Of a stretch of DNA of 64,000 nt, positions 1 to 8,498 are shown piece by piece (the stretch's first letter is position 1; every line of letters begins with the position of its first letter). The DNA is from Burkholderia sp. D-99 (GTDB taxonomy: Bacteria; Pseudomonadota; Gammaproteobacteria; Burkholderiales; Burkholderiaceae). The stretch spans positions 124,001 to 188,000 of the forward strand of contig NZ_JAAOXM010000014.1 of the NCBI RefSeq assembly GCF_011605345.1. The letters run 5' to 3'. The notes under the pieces are model-generated. The model was not told the origin of the DNA. It was given only the letters and a program-made list of their open reading frames with translations, and ran no database searches. The translations under genes and the position numbers were made by a program.

Positions 1-81
1 GATACGGAGGCGGCGACGGCCAGCGCGACGATGCGCGACCGGCGCCGCCCCGCCGCCTCGGCACGTCGCGGTGGCGATGTG

Positions 82-306
82 TCAGTCCGGCTCGCCGACA
101 CCGTCATCGCTGAACGCGAGCAGGTCGCCGGGCTGGCAGTCGAGATAGCGGCAGATCGCCTCGAGCGTCGCGAAACGAATGCCCTTGACCTTCCCTTGCT
201 TGAGCAGCGACAGATTCTGTTCGGTGATGCCGACCGCTGCCGCGAGATCCTTCGAGCGGACCTTGCGCGTCGCGAGCATCACATCGAGCTTGACCACGAT
301 CGACAT
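82..306 (-). CDS. YozG-like XRE/HTH transcriptional regulator
   Basis: A 74-residue protein that is almost entirely one helix-turn-helix domain. The core reads LAAAVGITEQNLSLLKQGKV, followed by the LxAICRYLDCQPGDLL segment typical of the YozG/Cro-CI family of small regulators. The ATG lies 8 bases after the stop of the upstream DUF2975 gene, so the two are co-transcribed. Such regulators commonly sit beside DUF2975 membrane proteins. By inference it binds the large palindrome at 913-953 in front of the pair and autoregulates. A longer in-frame extension exists but runs through the neighbouring gene and is not credible. Confidence 0.88.
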   Translation of the reverse strand: MSIVVKLDVMLATRKVRSKDLAAAVGITEQNLSLLKQGKVKGIRFATLEAICRYLDCQPGDLLAFSDDGVGEPD

Positions 307-314
307 GGCGCGCC

Positions 315-875
315 TCAGACGAACTGCCGATGTTCGGCATCGAGTTCGCTCGCCTGCCGGAGGATGTGCGCGATGACCGCGATGCAGGCCGCGGTGAACA
401 GCGCGACCACGTACGGCAGGCTGAAACCGATGGTGATCACGCGATGGCCGACCGGTTCGCGCAGCGTCGCCCACACGCTCAGAAGCGGTTCGCACAGCAG
501 GCTCAGCACCACCCACATCCCGATCGCACGGCCCGTCTTGCCGAGATGGCCGGCCGCTTGCGCGGAGAAATAGTCGCGCCGCGCGTAGGTGCGAAACAGG
601 GCACGCAGATGACGCAGGCCGTTCGCGAGCGCGATCAGCGGCACGCTCGACAGCAGGATGCCGACCGCCTTCTGCCACCACGGGAATGCGGCGACATCCA
701 CGCGCAGGTTCGAGATCACCGAATCGGTGAGGCCGAATACGAGGCCGGGCCCGGAAGCCGCGTTCAGTGACGGGAACGCCCAGCACGCGGCGTTGAGCAC
801 CAGCATGGCGACGATGAACCACAGCGTGACGGTGGCCATCTGCTGGCTGATACGAGCAATGCGATCGGAATGCAT
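315..875 (-). CDS. DUF2975 family membrane protein
   Basis: A 186-residue integral membrane protein with about four hydrophobic segments: one near residues 15-35, one around the WWQKAVGILLSSVPLIAL stretch, and two in the C-terminal half. This matches the DUF2975 family. I chose the ATG at 875 because GAGGA lies 6 to 7 bases before it; an upstream ATG at 920 would place the palindrome inside the reading frame. It is the first gene of a two-gene unit with the HTH regulator at 82-306. Biochemical function is unknown; a role in membrane sensing, or as a partner that controls the regulator, is only inferred from the pairing. Confidence 0.85.
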   Translation of the reverse strand: MHSDRIARISQQMATVTLWFIVAMLVLNAACWAFPSLNAASGPGLVFGLTDSVISNLRVDVAAFPWWQKAVGILLSSVPLIALANGLRHLRALFRTYARRDYFSAQAAGHLGKTGRAIGMWVVLSLLCEPLLSVWATLREPVGHRVITIGFSLPYVVALFTAACIAVIAHILRQASELDAEHRQFV

Positions 876-912
876 GCGAAGTCCTCGACGGGGAATGAAC
901 GTGCGTCGATTG

Positions 913-953
913 TACGACAATTAATTATCGTGAAACGATAATTAATTGTCGTA
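913..953. promoter_or_regulatory. Perfect 19-bp-arm palindrome upstream of the DUF2975/HTH pair
   Basis: The left arm TACGACAATTAATTATCGT and its exact reverse complement are separated by GAA. The element is AT-rich in otherwise GC-rich DNA and lies 38 bases upstream of the DUF2975 start codon. The length and perfection suggest an operator for a dimeric or tetrameric regulator, most simply the HTH protein encoded by the same unit. A terminator is less likely because no T-run follows on either side. Confidence 0.7.
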
Positions 954-1040
954 GTCTCATGATTTCTTATCGCATGACATGCTCAACCCGCCTCGACAGG
1001 CGCGTGTCGCGCGCACCATCGCGTGTCGCCGGGCGCGCGC

Positions 1041-1571
1041 CTATCGATAGTCTTGCGCGCTGATCCCGTGCCAATGCTTCATCATGTAGCGCAGAAACGC
1101 GGGTTGGGCTTTCAGGTCTGCATTCGGCACGGGCGCCGCGCCGCCGTCCATGAACTTGCCGTTGACCGTGACGGTTTCCTCGCCGCGCAGCACGTACTTC
1201 GTGCCCTGGTCGATCAGGAAGTACTTGACCTGGTCAGCGCTGACGTCGCCGCGGCAGCCGATCTTGTACGCAAACAGGAACTGCTTGCGGCCGTTGCCGA
1301 GCAGGTCGCGCATTTCGATCGACGCGGGCACGACATCGAGAATCACGTCGACCGGGCATGCCTTCACATAGTCGCGCACGGTCCAGTCAGGCCGGCCGTC
1401 GAGCGTCGCGGCAACCTTGAGCTCGAGGTCGTCGCCGGACGCGGTGCGTACGAGCGTCACCGCATGCGCGCCGGCCGCATCGGTCCAGGTGTATTCGGTG
1501 GCGGCCTGCGCGAGGTTGCACAGCGCAGTGGTGGCAAGAAACAGGCAAGGCGAAAGGAAGCGTCGTTTCAT
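1041..1571 (-). CDS. Exported hypothetical protein
   Basis: A 176-residue protein. The start MKRRFLSPCLFLATTALC gives a clean signal peptide ending at NLAQA, so it should be periplasmic. The mature part is soluble, with a tryptophan-rich opening (TEYTWTDAAG) and two well-spaced cysteines that could pair. I chose the ATG at 1571 because the 22 extra residues of the longer frame would destroy the signal peptide. I do not recognise a characterised family. It lies downstream of, and in the same direction as, the sigma-54 regulator gene, about 80 bases away, so read-through is possible, but nothing ties it to sulfide metabolism. Confidence 0.7.
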   Translation of the reverse strand: MKRRFLSPCLFLATTALCNLAQAATEYTWTDAAGAHAVTLVRTASGDDLELKVAATLDGRPDWTVRDYVKACPVDVILDVVPASIEMRDLLGNGRKQFLFAYKIGCRGDVSADQVKYFLIDQGTKYVLRGEETVTVNGKFMDGGAAPVPNADLKAQPAFLRYMMKHWHGISAQDYR

Positions 1572-1650
1572 CGGCGAGGTGGAGGCAGGATCGAACGCGC
1601 CATTATCGACAAAGCCACCCGCCGCTGCCAGCCGCACGCCGCACGCCCGT

Positions 1651-3048
1651 TCAGCGCTCGCGCGCCCCGAGCCCGAGCGCCCTCATCCGCCGGTACAACG
1701 TCCGCTCGCTCATCCCGACCTGCTCGGCGAGCGCCTTGCGCGTGCCGTCGAACGTGCGCGCGATGCGCACGAGCTCAGCGTCCGACACGCCGCGCGCATC
1801 GGCCGTACGATCCTGCGGCGCCGCCGATGCGGCGACCAGCTCGGCCGGCAGATGCTCGACCCGGATCGTCCCGTCGTCCGCGAACAGGCACGCGCGTTCG
1901 AGCACGTTGCGCAGCTCGCGGATATTGCCCGGCCACGCATACGCATCGAGACACGCGCGCGCGCGTTCGGTCAGTCCGAACGGCCGGGCCGCGAATGGCC
2001 GTGCGCCCGCGTCGCCCGCGCTGGCACGCGCGTTCGCGATCCGCCGCAGGATCGATTCGGCCAGCAGCGCGACGTCCCCGTGCCGGTCGCGCAACGCCGG
2101 CAACGGAATCGGAAACGCGTTGATCCGGTAGTAGAGATCCTGCCGGAACCGGCCGTCGTCGATCATCTCGCGCAGCGGCTTGTGCGTCGCCGCGACCAGC
2201 CGGAAATCCGCACGCAGCGCCTCGACGCCGCCGACGCGGCGGAACGTGCCCGACTCGATCAGCCGCAGCAGCTTCACCTGCATCGGCAGCGGCACGTCGC
2301 CGATCTCGTCGAGAAACAGCGTGCCGCCCTGCGCGGTCTCGACGAGGCCCGGCTTGCGCTGGTTCGCGCCCGTGAACGCGCCCTTCTCGTAACCGAACAG
2401 CTCGCTCTCGAACAGCGACTCGGCGATCCCCGAGCAATCGACGACGACGAACGGCCCCATCGCCCGATCGCTCGCCTCGTGCAGCGCGCGGGCGAACAGT
2501 TCCTTGCCGGTGCCCGATTCGCCGAGCAGCAGCACCGGCAGCATCGACGGCGCGACGCGCTGCAGTGCGCCGAGCGCCGCATTGAATGCGTCGGCGCCGC
2601 CGACGAGCCCTTCCGCACTCGGCTGCGCGGACGCGCTGCGCACCGTCGTCAGCCGCTCGACATACGCAATCACGTTGCCGTGCGCATCGAAGATCGGCCG
2701 CAATTCGACGTCGACATGCTCGGGGCCGCGCGGCGTGTGATGGATGTGCAGCACGCGGTTCAGCCCGCGCGATTCGAGCGCCTGCTTCATCGGGCAATGC
2801 TCGCCGGCCTGGTCGCACGGCACGTCGTAGTGATGCGAGACCTGGAAACAGTGCCGACCCACGTGCTCGACGCCCGCGACGCCGAACTGGCGCCGGTACG
2901 CATCGTTCGCCGCGAGGATGCGGTAATCGGGATCGACGACGATCATCGGCTGCGGGTCCTGCTCGAGATACGCGACGAGCGCGCGCACGTCGGGCATGAC
3001 GTCGCGACGCGGCGCGGGGACGATCGGGATGGTGTCGTGCGGATTCAT
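1651..3048 (-). CDS. fisR: FisR-like sulfide-responsive sigma-54 activator
   Basis: A 465-residue enhancer-binding protein. Residues 20-140 form a PAS-like sensor. The central AAA+ domain has the Walker A GESGTGKELF and the sigma-54 contact loop GAFTGA. A Fis-type HTH ends the protein (LAEQVGMSERTLYRRMRALG). The sensor has cysteines at 67, 78 and 85; the 11- and 7-residue spacing equals that of the persulfide-sensing cysteines described for FisR of Cupriavidus pinatubonensis. The gene diverges from persulfide dioxygenase and SQR genes that have a sigma-54 promoter, the classic FisR arrangement. I chose the ATG at 3048 because the longer frame would run into the binding-site region. Sulfane-sulfur sensing is inferred from family and context. 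Confidence 0.85.
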   Translation of the reverse strand: MNPHDTIPIVPAPRRDVMPDVRALVAYLEQDPQPMIVVDPDYRILAANDAYRRQFGVAGVEHVGRHCFQVSHHYDVPCDQAGEHCPMKQALESRGLNRVLHIHHTPRGPEHVDVELRPIFDAHGNVIAYVERLTTVRSASAQPSAEGLVGGADAFNAALGALQRVAPSMLPVLLLGESGTGKELFARALHEASDRAMGPFVVVDCSGIAESLFESELFGYEKGAFTGANQRKPGLVETAQGGTLFLDEIGDVPLPMQVKLLRLIESGTFRRVGGVEALRADFRLVAATHKPLREMIDDGRFRQDLYYRINAFPIPLPALRDRHGDVALLAESILRRIANARASAGDAGARPFAARPFGLTERARACLDAYAWPGNIRELRNVLERACLFADDGTIRVEHLPAELVAASAAPQDRTADARGVSDAELVRIARTFDGTRKALAEQVGMSERTLYRRMRALGLGARER

Positions 3049-3077
3049 GCGGACGCTCGGTGAAGGGTTGCTGACGA

Positions 3078-3127
3078 ACTGCCAGGCAGACTGCCAATTC
3101 TGCCACGACACTGCCAGATGTGGCAGT
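3078..3127. promoter_or_regulatory. TGCCA repeat cluster, probable enhancer for the sigma-54 activator
   Basis: Several copies of TGCCA or TGGCA lie together. They include the palindrome CTGCCAGGCAG (3079-3089) and the inverted repeat ACTGCCA-GATG-TGGCAGT (3110-3127), with direct copies of TGCCA between. The cluster is 110-160 bases upstream of the sigma-54 promoter, a normal enhancer distance, and 30-80 bases upstream of the fisR start, so the regulator could also control itself from here. Confidence 0.6.
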
Positions 3128-3234
3128 CTGCGGCAGCAGCCGGGGGCCGCCGACGCCCGCGCATCGCTGCGACCGCACCGAAAACCCGAGCCGAATCAAG
3201 TCCTTGGCAGATCGGCCGGCGCCGCGCTGCACGC

Positions 3235-3249
3235 TGGCACGCTTCTTGA
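3235..3249 (+). promoter_or_regulatory. Sigma-54 (-24/-12) promoter
   Basis: TGGCACGCTTCTTGA fits the sigma-54 consensus TGGCACG-N4-TTGCA with one difference at the -12 element (GA for GC). The GG-to-GA spacing is correct. Transcription should start about 12 bases downstream, near 3260. It faces the sulfide-oxidation operon and is paired with a divergent sigma-54 activator gene. Confidence 0.8.
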
Positions 3250-3296
3250 GTTACAGATCCCGATTGCAGATGCAGAACCCGATCGAGGACACCCCC

Positions 3297-4181
3297 GTGA
3301 GCCATGCCACCACGCTGTCGGTCGAAGGCTTTTTCGACCCGGCGACCCACACCGTCAGCTATCTCCTGCTAGATACCGCGAGCCGCGCGTGCGCGCTGAT
3401 CGACAGCGTGCTCGACTACGACCCGAAATCCGGCCGCACGCACACGGCCAGCGCCGACCGGCTGATCGCCCGCGTCGCCGAACTCGGCGCGGACGTGCAC
3501 TGGCTGCTGGAAACCCACGTGCACGCCGACCACCTGTCGGCCGCGCCGTACCTGAAGGAACACGTCGGCGGCCGGATCGCGATCGGTTCGCACGTGCGCC
3601 GCGTGCAGCACGTGTTCGGCACGCTGTTCAACGCAGGCCCCGGTTTCGCACAGGACGGCCGCCAGTTCGACCGGCTGCTCGACGACGGCGACACGCTCGC
3701 GCTCGGCGCGCTGACGATCCGCGCGCTGCATACGCCGGGCCACACGCCCGCGTGCATGACCTATTGCGTCGACGATGCGACGCAGCGCGCGGCATTCGTC
3801 GGCGACACGCTGTTCATGCCCGACTACGGCACGGCCCGCTGCGACTTCCCGGGCGGCGACGCGCGCACGCTGTACCGCTCGATCGAGCGCGTGCTCGGCC
3901 TGCCGCCCGACACGCGCCTGTACCTGTGCCACGACTACCAGCCCGGCGGCCGCGACGTGCAGTTCGTGACGACCGTGGCCGAGCAGCGACGCGCGAACGT
4001 GCACGTGAAGGACGGCGTGACCGAGGACGATTTCGTCGCGATGCGCACCGCGCGCGACGCCACGCTCGCGATGCCCGTGCTGATGCTGCCGTCCGTGCAG
4101 GTCAACATGCGCGCCGGCCACCTGCCTGAGCCCGAAAACAACGGCGTGCGCTACCTGAAGATCCCGCTCGACGCGATCTGA
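3297..4181 (+). CDS. Persulfide dioxygenase, ETHE1/Blh-type metallo-beta-lactamase fold
   Basis: About 294 residues. Metal ligands appear as THVHADHL near residue 75, HTPGHTPACMTYC near 150 and GDTLFMPDYGTARCDFPGG. This pattern belongs to ETHE1-type persulfide dioxygenases, which oxidise glutathione persulfide to sulfite with one Fe(II). I chose the GTG at 3297 because GAGGAC lies about 6 bases before it. An in-frame ATG at 3270 would leave only about 9 bases of leader after the predicted transcription start and has no ribosome site. It is followed 29 bases later by the SQR fusion gene. The pair converts sulfide through persulfide to sulfite in the cytoplasm, with SQR at the inner membrane. 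Confidence 0.87.
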   Translation: MSHATTLSVEGFFDPATHTVSYLLLDTASRACALIDSVLDYDPKSGRTHTASADRLIARVAELGADVHWLLETHVHADHLSAAPYLKEHVGGRIAIGSHVRRVQHVFGTLFNAGPGFAQDGRQFDRLLDDGDTLALGALTIRALHTPGHTPACMTYCVDDATQRAAFVGDTLFMPDYGTARCDFPGGDARTLYRSIERVLGLPPDTRLYLCHDYQPGGRDVQFVTTVAEQRRANVHVKDGVTEDDFVAMRTARDATLAMPVLMLPSVQVNMRAGHLPEPENNGVRYLKIPLDAI

Positions 4182-4210
4182 GCGTCGGCGCCCCAACCGA
4201 GACCCCCGAC

Positions 4211-5881
4211 ATGACCTCCATCCGCAAGCTGACCGACGCGCTGTCGGTCTCGCCGCAGATCGCGGCGGCCGACCTGCCCGCGCTTCACGCGGCCGGCATC
4301 CGCGCGATCATCTGCAACCGCCCCGACGGCGAAGGCCCCGACCAGCCGACCGTCACCGAAATCCGCGCGGCCGCCGCGCCGCTCGGCATCGACGTGCATT
4401 ACCTGCCGGTCGATACCGGCAAGGTGACCGACGACCAGGCCGCGCAGTTCGGCGCACTCGTCGCGTCGCTCGACGGCGCGGTGCTCGCGTACTGCCGCAG
4501 CGGCACGCGTTCGGCCACGCTGTGGGCGTTGTCGCAAGCCGGCCTGCGCCCGCTGGACGACATCGTCGCGACGGCCGCCGCGGCCGGCTACGACCTGCGC
4601 GCGCTCGCCTCCCGTGTCGTGCAAGGCGGCAAGCAAGCAGCACCGGCTGTCGACGCGCGGCACGACATCGTGATCGTCGGCGCGGGCGCGGCCGGCATCG
4701 CGGTCGCGTCGAGCCTGCTCGCGCGCGACGCGTCGCTCGACATCGCGGTGATCGATCCGGCCGACGTCCACTACTACCAGCCGGGCTGGACGATGGTCGG
4801 CGCGGGCGTGTTCCGGCCGGAAACCACCGCACGCCGGATGACCGACGTGCTGCCGCGCGGCGTGCAGCGGATCCAGGCCGCCGTCGCGGGCTTCGAGCCC
4901 GACGCGCACACGGTCGTGCTCGACGGCTGCCGCCGCATCGGTTATCGCAAGCTCGTCGTGTGCCCGGGGCTCAAGCTCGACTGGCACGCGATCGAAGGCC
5001 TCGCCGACACGCTCGGCCGCAACGGCGTCACGTCCAACTACCGCTACGACCTCGCGCCGTACACGTGGGAGCTCGTGCGCGCGTTCCGCGGCGGCAACGC
5101 ACTCTTCACGCAGCCGCCGATGCCGATCAAGTGCGCAGGTGCACCGCAGAAAGCGATGTACCTGTCGTGCGACCACTGGCGGCGCGCGGGGCGCCTCGAG
5201 GCCGCGAACGTCGAGTTCCTGAATGCGGGCGGCGCGCTGTTCGGCGTCGCCGACTACGTCCCTGCGCTGATGGAGTACGTGAAAAGCTACGACATCGCGC
5301 TGTCGTTCGGCCACAACCTCGTGTCGATCGACGGGCCCGCGCGCCGCGCGACCTTCGCGCGCGCGCTGCCCGACGGCGGCAAGGAAACCGTCGTGCGTGC
5401 GTTCGACATGATCCACGTCGTGCCGCCGCAGAAGGCGCCCGATTTCGTGCGTTCGAGCCCGCTCGCCGATGCGGCCGGCTGGATCGACGTCGATCCGGCA
5501 ACGCTGCGGCACCGGCAGTTTCCGGACATCTATGCGCTCGGCGACGCCACCAACACGACCAATGCGAAAACTGCCGCGGCCGCCCGCAAGCAGGCGCCCG
5601 TCGTCGCGCACAACCTGCTCGCATCGCTCGGCCGCGCACACGGCGACGCCGCATACGACGGCTACGGCTCGTGCCCGCTTACCGTCGAGCGCGGCAAGAT
5701 CGTGCTCGCCGAATTCCTGTACGGCGGCAAGGTCGCGCCGACCTTCCCCGCGTGGCTGATCGACGGCAAGCGCCCGTCGCGGCTCGCGTGGCTGCTCAAG
5801 GAACGCGTGCTGCCGCCGCTCTACTGGAAGGCGATGCTCAAGGGCCGCGAATGGCTCGCGAAACCCGCCGTCGCACGTTGA
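4211..5881 (+). CDS. Fusion of phosphatase/rhodanese-like (DUF442) domain to sulfide:quinone oxidoreductase
   Basis: A 556-residue bifunctional protein. Residues 1-110 match the DUF442/beta-lactamase-hydrolase-like domain, with the active loop CRSGTR (C95, R100). From about residue 155 a flavoprotein begins with the FAD motif IVIVGAGAAGIAVASSL. The redox cysteines of type II SQR are visible in VVCPG and PIKCAGAPQK, and a C-terminal NTTNAKTAAAARKQ segment lines the flavin. SQR oxidises H2S at the membrane and passes electrons to quinone. The N-terminal domain could move the sulfane sulfur to glutathione for the upstream dioxygenase. Domain identities are clear; the transfer role is inferred. 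Burkholderia homologues with the same fusion exist. Confidence 0.88.
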   Translation: MTSIRKLTDALSVSPQIAAADLPALHAAGIRAIICNRPDGEGPDQPTVTEIRAAAAPLGIDVHYLPVDTGKVTDDQAAQFGALVASLDGAVLAYCRSGTRSATLWALSQAGLRPLDDIVATAAAAGYDLRALASRVVQGGKQAAPAVDARHDIVIVGAGAAGIAVASSLLARDASLDIAVIDPADVHYYQPGWTMVGAGVFRPETTARRMTDVLPRGVQRIQAAVAGFEPDAHTVVLDGCRRIGYRKLVVCPGLKLDWHAIEGLADTLGRNGVTSNYRYDLAPYTWELVRAFRGGNALFTQPPMPIKCAGAPQKAMYLSCDHWRRAGRLEAANVEFLNAGGALFGVADYVPALMEYVKSYDIALSFGHNLVSIDGPARRATFARALPDGGKETVVRAFDMIHVVPPQKAPDFVRSSPLADAAGWIDVDPATLRHRQFPDIYALGDATNTTNAKTAAAARKQAPVVAHNLLASLGRAHGDAAYDGYGSCPLTVERGKIVLAEFLYGGKVAPTFPAWLIDGKRPSRLAWLLKERVLPPLYWKAMLKGREWLAKPAVAR

Positions 5882-5899
5882 CCGGAGCGCGATGACGTC

Positions 5900-6706
5900 A
5901 TGCTGATTTCTCTCGTACTGGGCGGCTTCGTCGGCGCCGTGCTCGGCCTGACCGGCGCCGGCGGCGGCATCCTCGCGGTGCCTGCGCTCGTCGTCGGGAT
6001 GAGCTGGCCGATGCAGCAGGCCACGCCCGTCGCGCTCGTCGCGGTGGCCGGCAGCGCCGCGCTCGGCGCGCTCGAAGGTTTCCGCCGCGGGCTCGTGCGC
6101 TATCGCGCGGCACTGCTGATGGCCGTGGCCGGCGTGCCGCTGACCACGCTCGGCGTGCGGCTCGCGCATCTCCTGCCGCAGCGCCTGCTGCTCGCTCTGT
6201 TCGCGTTGACGATGCTGGTCGTCGCCGGCCGCCTGTTGCGGCAGGCGCTGCGGCACGCGCCTGTCGACGCCGACGCGTCGCCGCTGTGCGTCGGCCGCGT
6301 GAATCCCGATACGGGCCGGCTCGTGTGGTCCTGGCCGGTCGGCGTCGCGCTGGCGTCGACCGGCGCGATGACGGGCCTGATGACGGGGCTGCTCGGCGTC
6401 GGCGGCGGCTTCGTGATCGTGCCGATGCTGCGCAAGTTCACGAACGTGTCGATGCATGGCGTCGTCGCGACGTCGCTGATGGTGATCGCACTCGTCGGCA
6501 CCGGCGGCGTGTTCGCGACGCTCGTGTCGGGCACGCGCGCACCGCTCGACGTCACGCTGTGGTTCACCATCGCGACCGCGCTAGGCATGGCCGCCGGCCG
6601 CGGCGCGTCGCGCCACCTCGCCGCGCGGCACGTGCAGGCCGGGTTCGCGGCCGTGCTCGTGTGCGTCGCGCTCGGCCTGCTGGCCAAGGCGGCGTTCGGC
6701 GCGTGA
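5900..6706 (+). CDS. TSUP/TauE-SafE family anion transporter
   Basis: A 268-residue inner-membrane protein of about eight transmembrane segments. The family's internal duplication is visible: GLTGAGGGILAVPAL near residue 15 and GLLGVGGGFVIVPML near residue 165. TSUP members move sulfite, sulfonates or other sulfur anions. It starts 18 bases after the SQR fusion gene and completes the operon, so export of the sulfite made by the dioxygenase is the obvious job, though substrate and direction are inferred. Confidence 0.85.
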   Translation: MLISLVLGGFVGAVLGLTGAGGGILAVPALVVGMSWPMQQATPVALVAVAGSAALGALEGFRRGLVRYRAALLMAVAGVPLTTLGVRLAHLLPQRLLLALFALTMLVVAGRLLRQALRHAPVDADASPLCVGRVNPDTGRLVWSWPVGVALASTGAMTGLMTGLLGVGGGFVIVPMLRKFTNVSMHGVVATSLMVIALVGTGGVFATLVSGTRAPLDVTLWFTIATALGMAAGRGASRHLAARHVQAGFAAVLVCVALGLLAKAAFGA

Positions 6707-6864
6707 GCCGGCACACGACCGGGCGCGGGCAACGAGCCGGCGCCCGGATCACGATGAGCCGCCGTTCCGAAATCTTCATGATCCGCCGGGAGTCCCGTGC
6801 TAGATTCGTGTCGCGTCGCCGTCGCGACGGGTATCGAATCTAACAACTAGTAAGGATTCCTGTT

Positions 6865-8466
6865 ATGGCCATCAGCACACGAGGATGCGCGGCGATTGCC
6901 ACGCTGCTGTTTGCACCGCTCACCACGTTCGCCACCCCTGCCTACACCGCCGCGCTGACGCTCGCCACGCTGTCGCCGTCGGTCGGCGGAACCGACAAGG
7001 CCACGCTCAAGCTCGCCAACACCGGAACCGCGCCCGCGGCCGCCGGGCTCTTCGTCGGGATGCCCGCCGGCTTCAGCGCGAACGGCCTCACCAGTACCTG
7101 CGGCGGCACGCTCGCCGACGACGGTGCGTCGCGCGTCGCCCTGTCGGGCATGACGGTGCCGGCCGGCGGCGCCTGCACGCTCGGCTTCACGCTCGACGTA
7201 CCGCCCGTCGCGTCGCTGCCGCCGGCGGGTGCGCGCGGCTTCACGATCGCGGCCGACACGGCCGCGGGGCTCGCAACGCTATCCGCCGCCACGGCACCGA
7301 CGCTGTCCGGCTTCCTCGGTTCGACGCCGGGCCTCTACAGCAACACGTGGTTTCCGTCGACGGTGCGCAGCGTCGGCACGCTCGACCTGTTCATCACGCC
7401 AAAGACGGATCCCGGCCCGAACTCGAATGTGTTCTGGTCGAACCAGATCAATTCGTTGAACGGCTACACCGGCCTGCAGTCGACCGAACTGGTATCGGCA
7501 AGCGAAGGCGTCGGCAAGCAATTCCTGTTCAGCCTGTGGGGCGCCACCGCCGCGAAACCCGGCACCCCGGCGAGCGCCGGCATCGGCGCGGGCAGCTATT
7601 GCACGGTCAGCGGCTCGGCGACGGACGGCAGCGCGGGCGCGCAATGCCGCTACCGCTACCAGTGGATTGCGGGTCACACATACCGATTCCGCATCACGCC
7701 GGATACGAGCCAGGGCCCCGGCTGGTTCAAGAGCAACGTCACCGACGTGACACCCGGCTCGACCGGCGACAGCTTCGACATCGGCAGCATCTACGTCGGC
7801 AACAAACAGACGCAGGTGCCCGTCAGCTCGATCAGCCAGTGGGTCGAATATTTCGACTGGAATTCGAGCCGGACGAGCTGTGCGTCGGTCGCATATACGG
7901 ACGCGCAGTTCAGCATCCGCGCTTACGATTCGATCGGCAATGCCGTGACGGTCCCGGCACCGTCGGTCACGGTCAACAAGTCGTGTCCCGCCAGTGATGC
8001 GAACGCCTCGGAGGAGAACGGCGTCGCCACGTTGAACGGCGGCCCGCGGCAGTCGGCGGCCGGCCTCGTGAAGGCGAGCGGCGCGTGCCTGACGGCGACC
8101 AGCGGCCTGAGCGACGGCAGTCCCGCCGCACTCGCCGCATGCCCGACCCGCGCGTCGGTGCGCACGTCCGGCGGCACGCACTTCAATCCGCAACTGTGGG
8201 TCGTCGCGGGCGATGGCACGCTGCAGACCAAGTACAGCTACTGCCTCACCGCGCAGGCCAACGGCACGCTGCTGCGTACCTGCGTGGCAGGCGCGACGGA
8301 TCAGCAATGGCTCGTGAAAGCCGGCACGGGGCCGGGTTCGGCACAGCTCGTGTCGCAGCCGACGGGCCGCTGCCTGGTGCCTGCCGCCGGCGGCGCGTTG
8401 AGCCTTCAGCCGTGCACGGCGGCCACGGCAGTCTGGACGACGCCCGGCAAGAGTTTCGCGTACTGA
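6865..8466 (+). CDS. Exported protein with C-terminal ricin-type lectin-like domain
   Basis: A 533-residue secreted protein. A signal peptide covers about residues 1-25 (TTFATPAYTA). Residues 25-130 resemble DUF11/bacterial immunoglobulin-like repeats (TLKLANTGTAPAAAG). The middle is rich in Ser, Gly, Thr and aromatic residues, with paired cysteines (CTVSG, CRYRYQW). The last 130 residues look like a ricin-B-type beta-trefoil, with repeated sugar-site-like stretches (ACLTATSGL, YCLTAQANGTLLRTC, RCLVPAAGG). AAGGA precedes the ATG. A role in carbohydrate binding is inferred from the trefoil. It is a single gene ending at a strong hairpin, apparently unrelated to the sulfide operon. Confidence 0.7.
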   Translation: MAISTRGCAAIATLLFAPLTTFATPAYTAALTLATLSPSVGGTDKATLKLANTGTAPAAAGLFVGMPAGFSANGLTSTCGGTLADDGASRVALSGMTVPAGGACTLGFTLDVPPVASLPPAGARGFTIAADTAAGLATLSAATAPTLSGFLGSTPGLYSNTWFPSTVRSVGTLDLFITPKTDPGPNSNVFWSNQINSLNGYTGLQSTELVSASEGVGKQFLFSLWGATAAKPGTPASAGIGAGSYCTVSGSATDGSAGAQCRYRYQWIAGHTYRFRITPDTSQGPGWFKSNVTDVTPGSTGDSFDIGSIYVGNKQTQVPVSSISQWVEYFDWNSSRTSCASVAYTDAQFSIRAYDSIGNAVTVPAPSVTVNKSCPASDANASEENGVATLNGGPRQSAAGLVKASGACLTATSGLSDGSPAALAACPTRASVRTSGGTHFNPQLWVVAGDGTLQTKYSYCLTAQANGTLLRTCVAGATDQQWLVKAGTGPGSAQLVSQPTGRCLVPAAGGALSLQPCTAATAVWTTPGKSFAY

Positions 8467-8498
8467 CCGGCGCCGATCGACGCGCAGCACCGCCAAGC

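Noticed and set aside
1..81. Possible start of a leftward gene (RRRSRIVALAVAASV in one frame)
   Set aside because: Only 27 codons are visible and no start codon can be fixed.
1417..3063. 548-codon plus-strand frame opposite the sigma-54 regulator
   Set aside because: Antisense shadow; the minus strand has AAA+ and HTH motifs in order.
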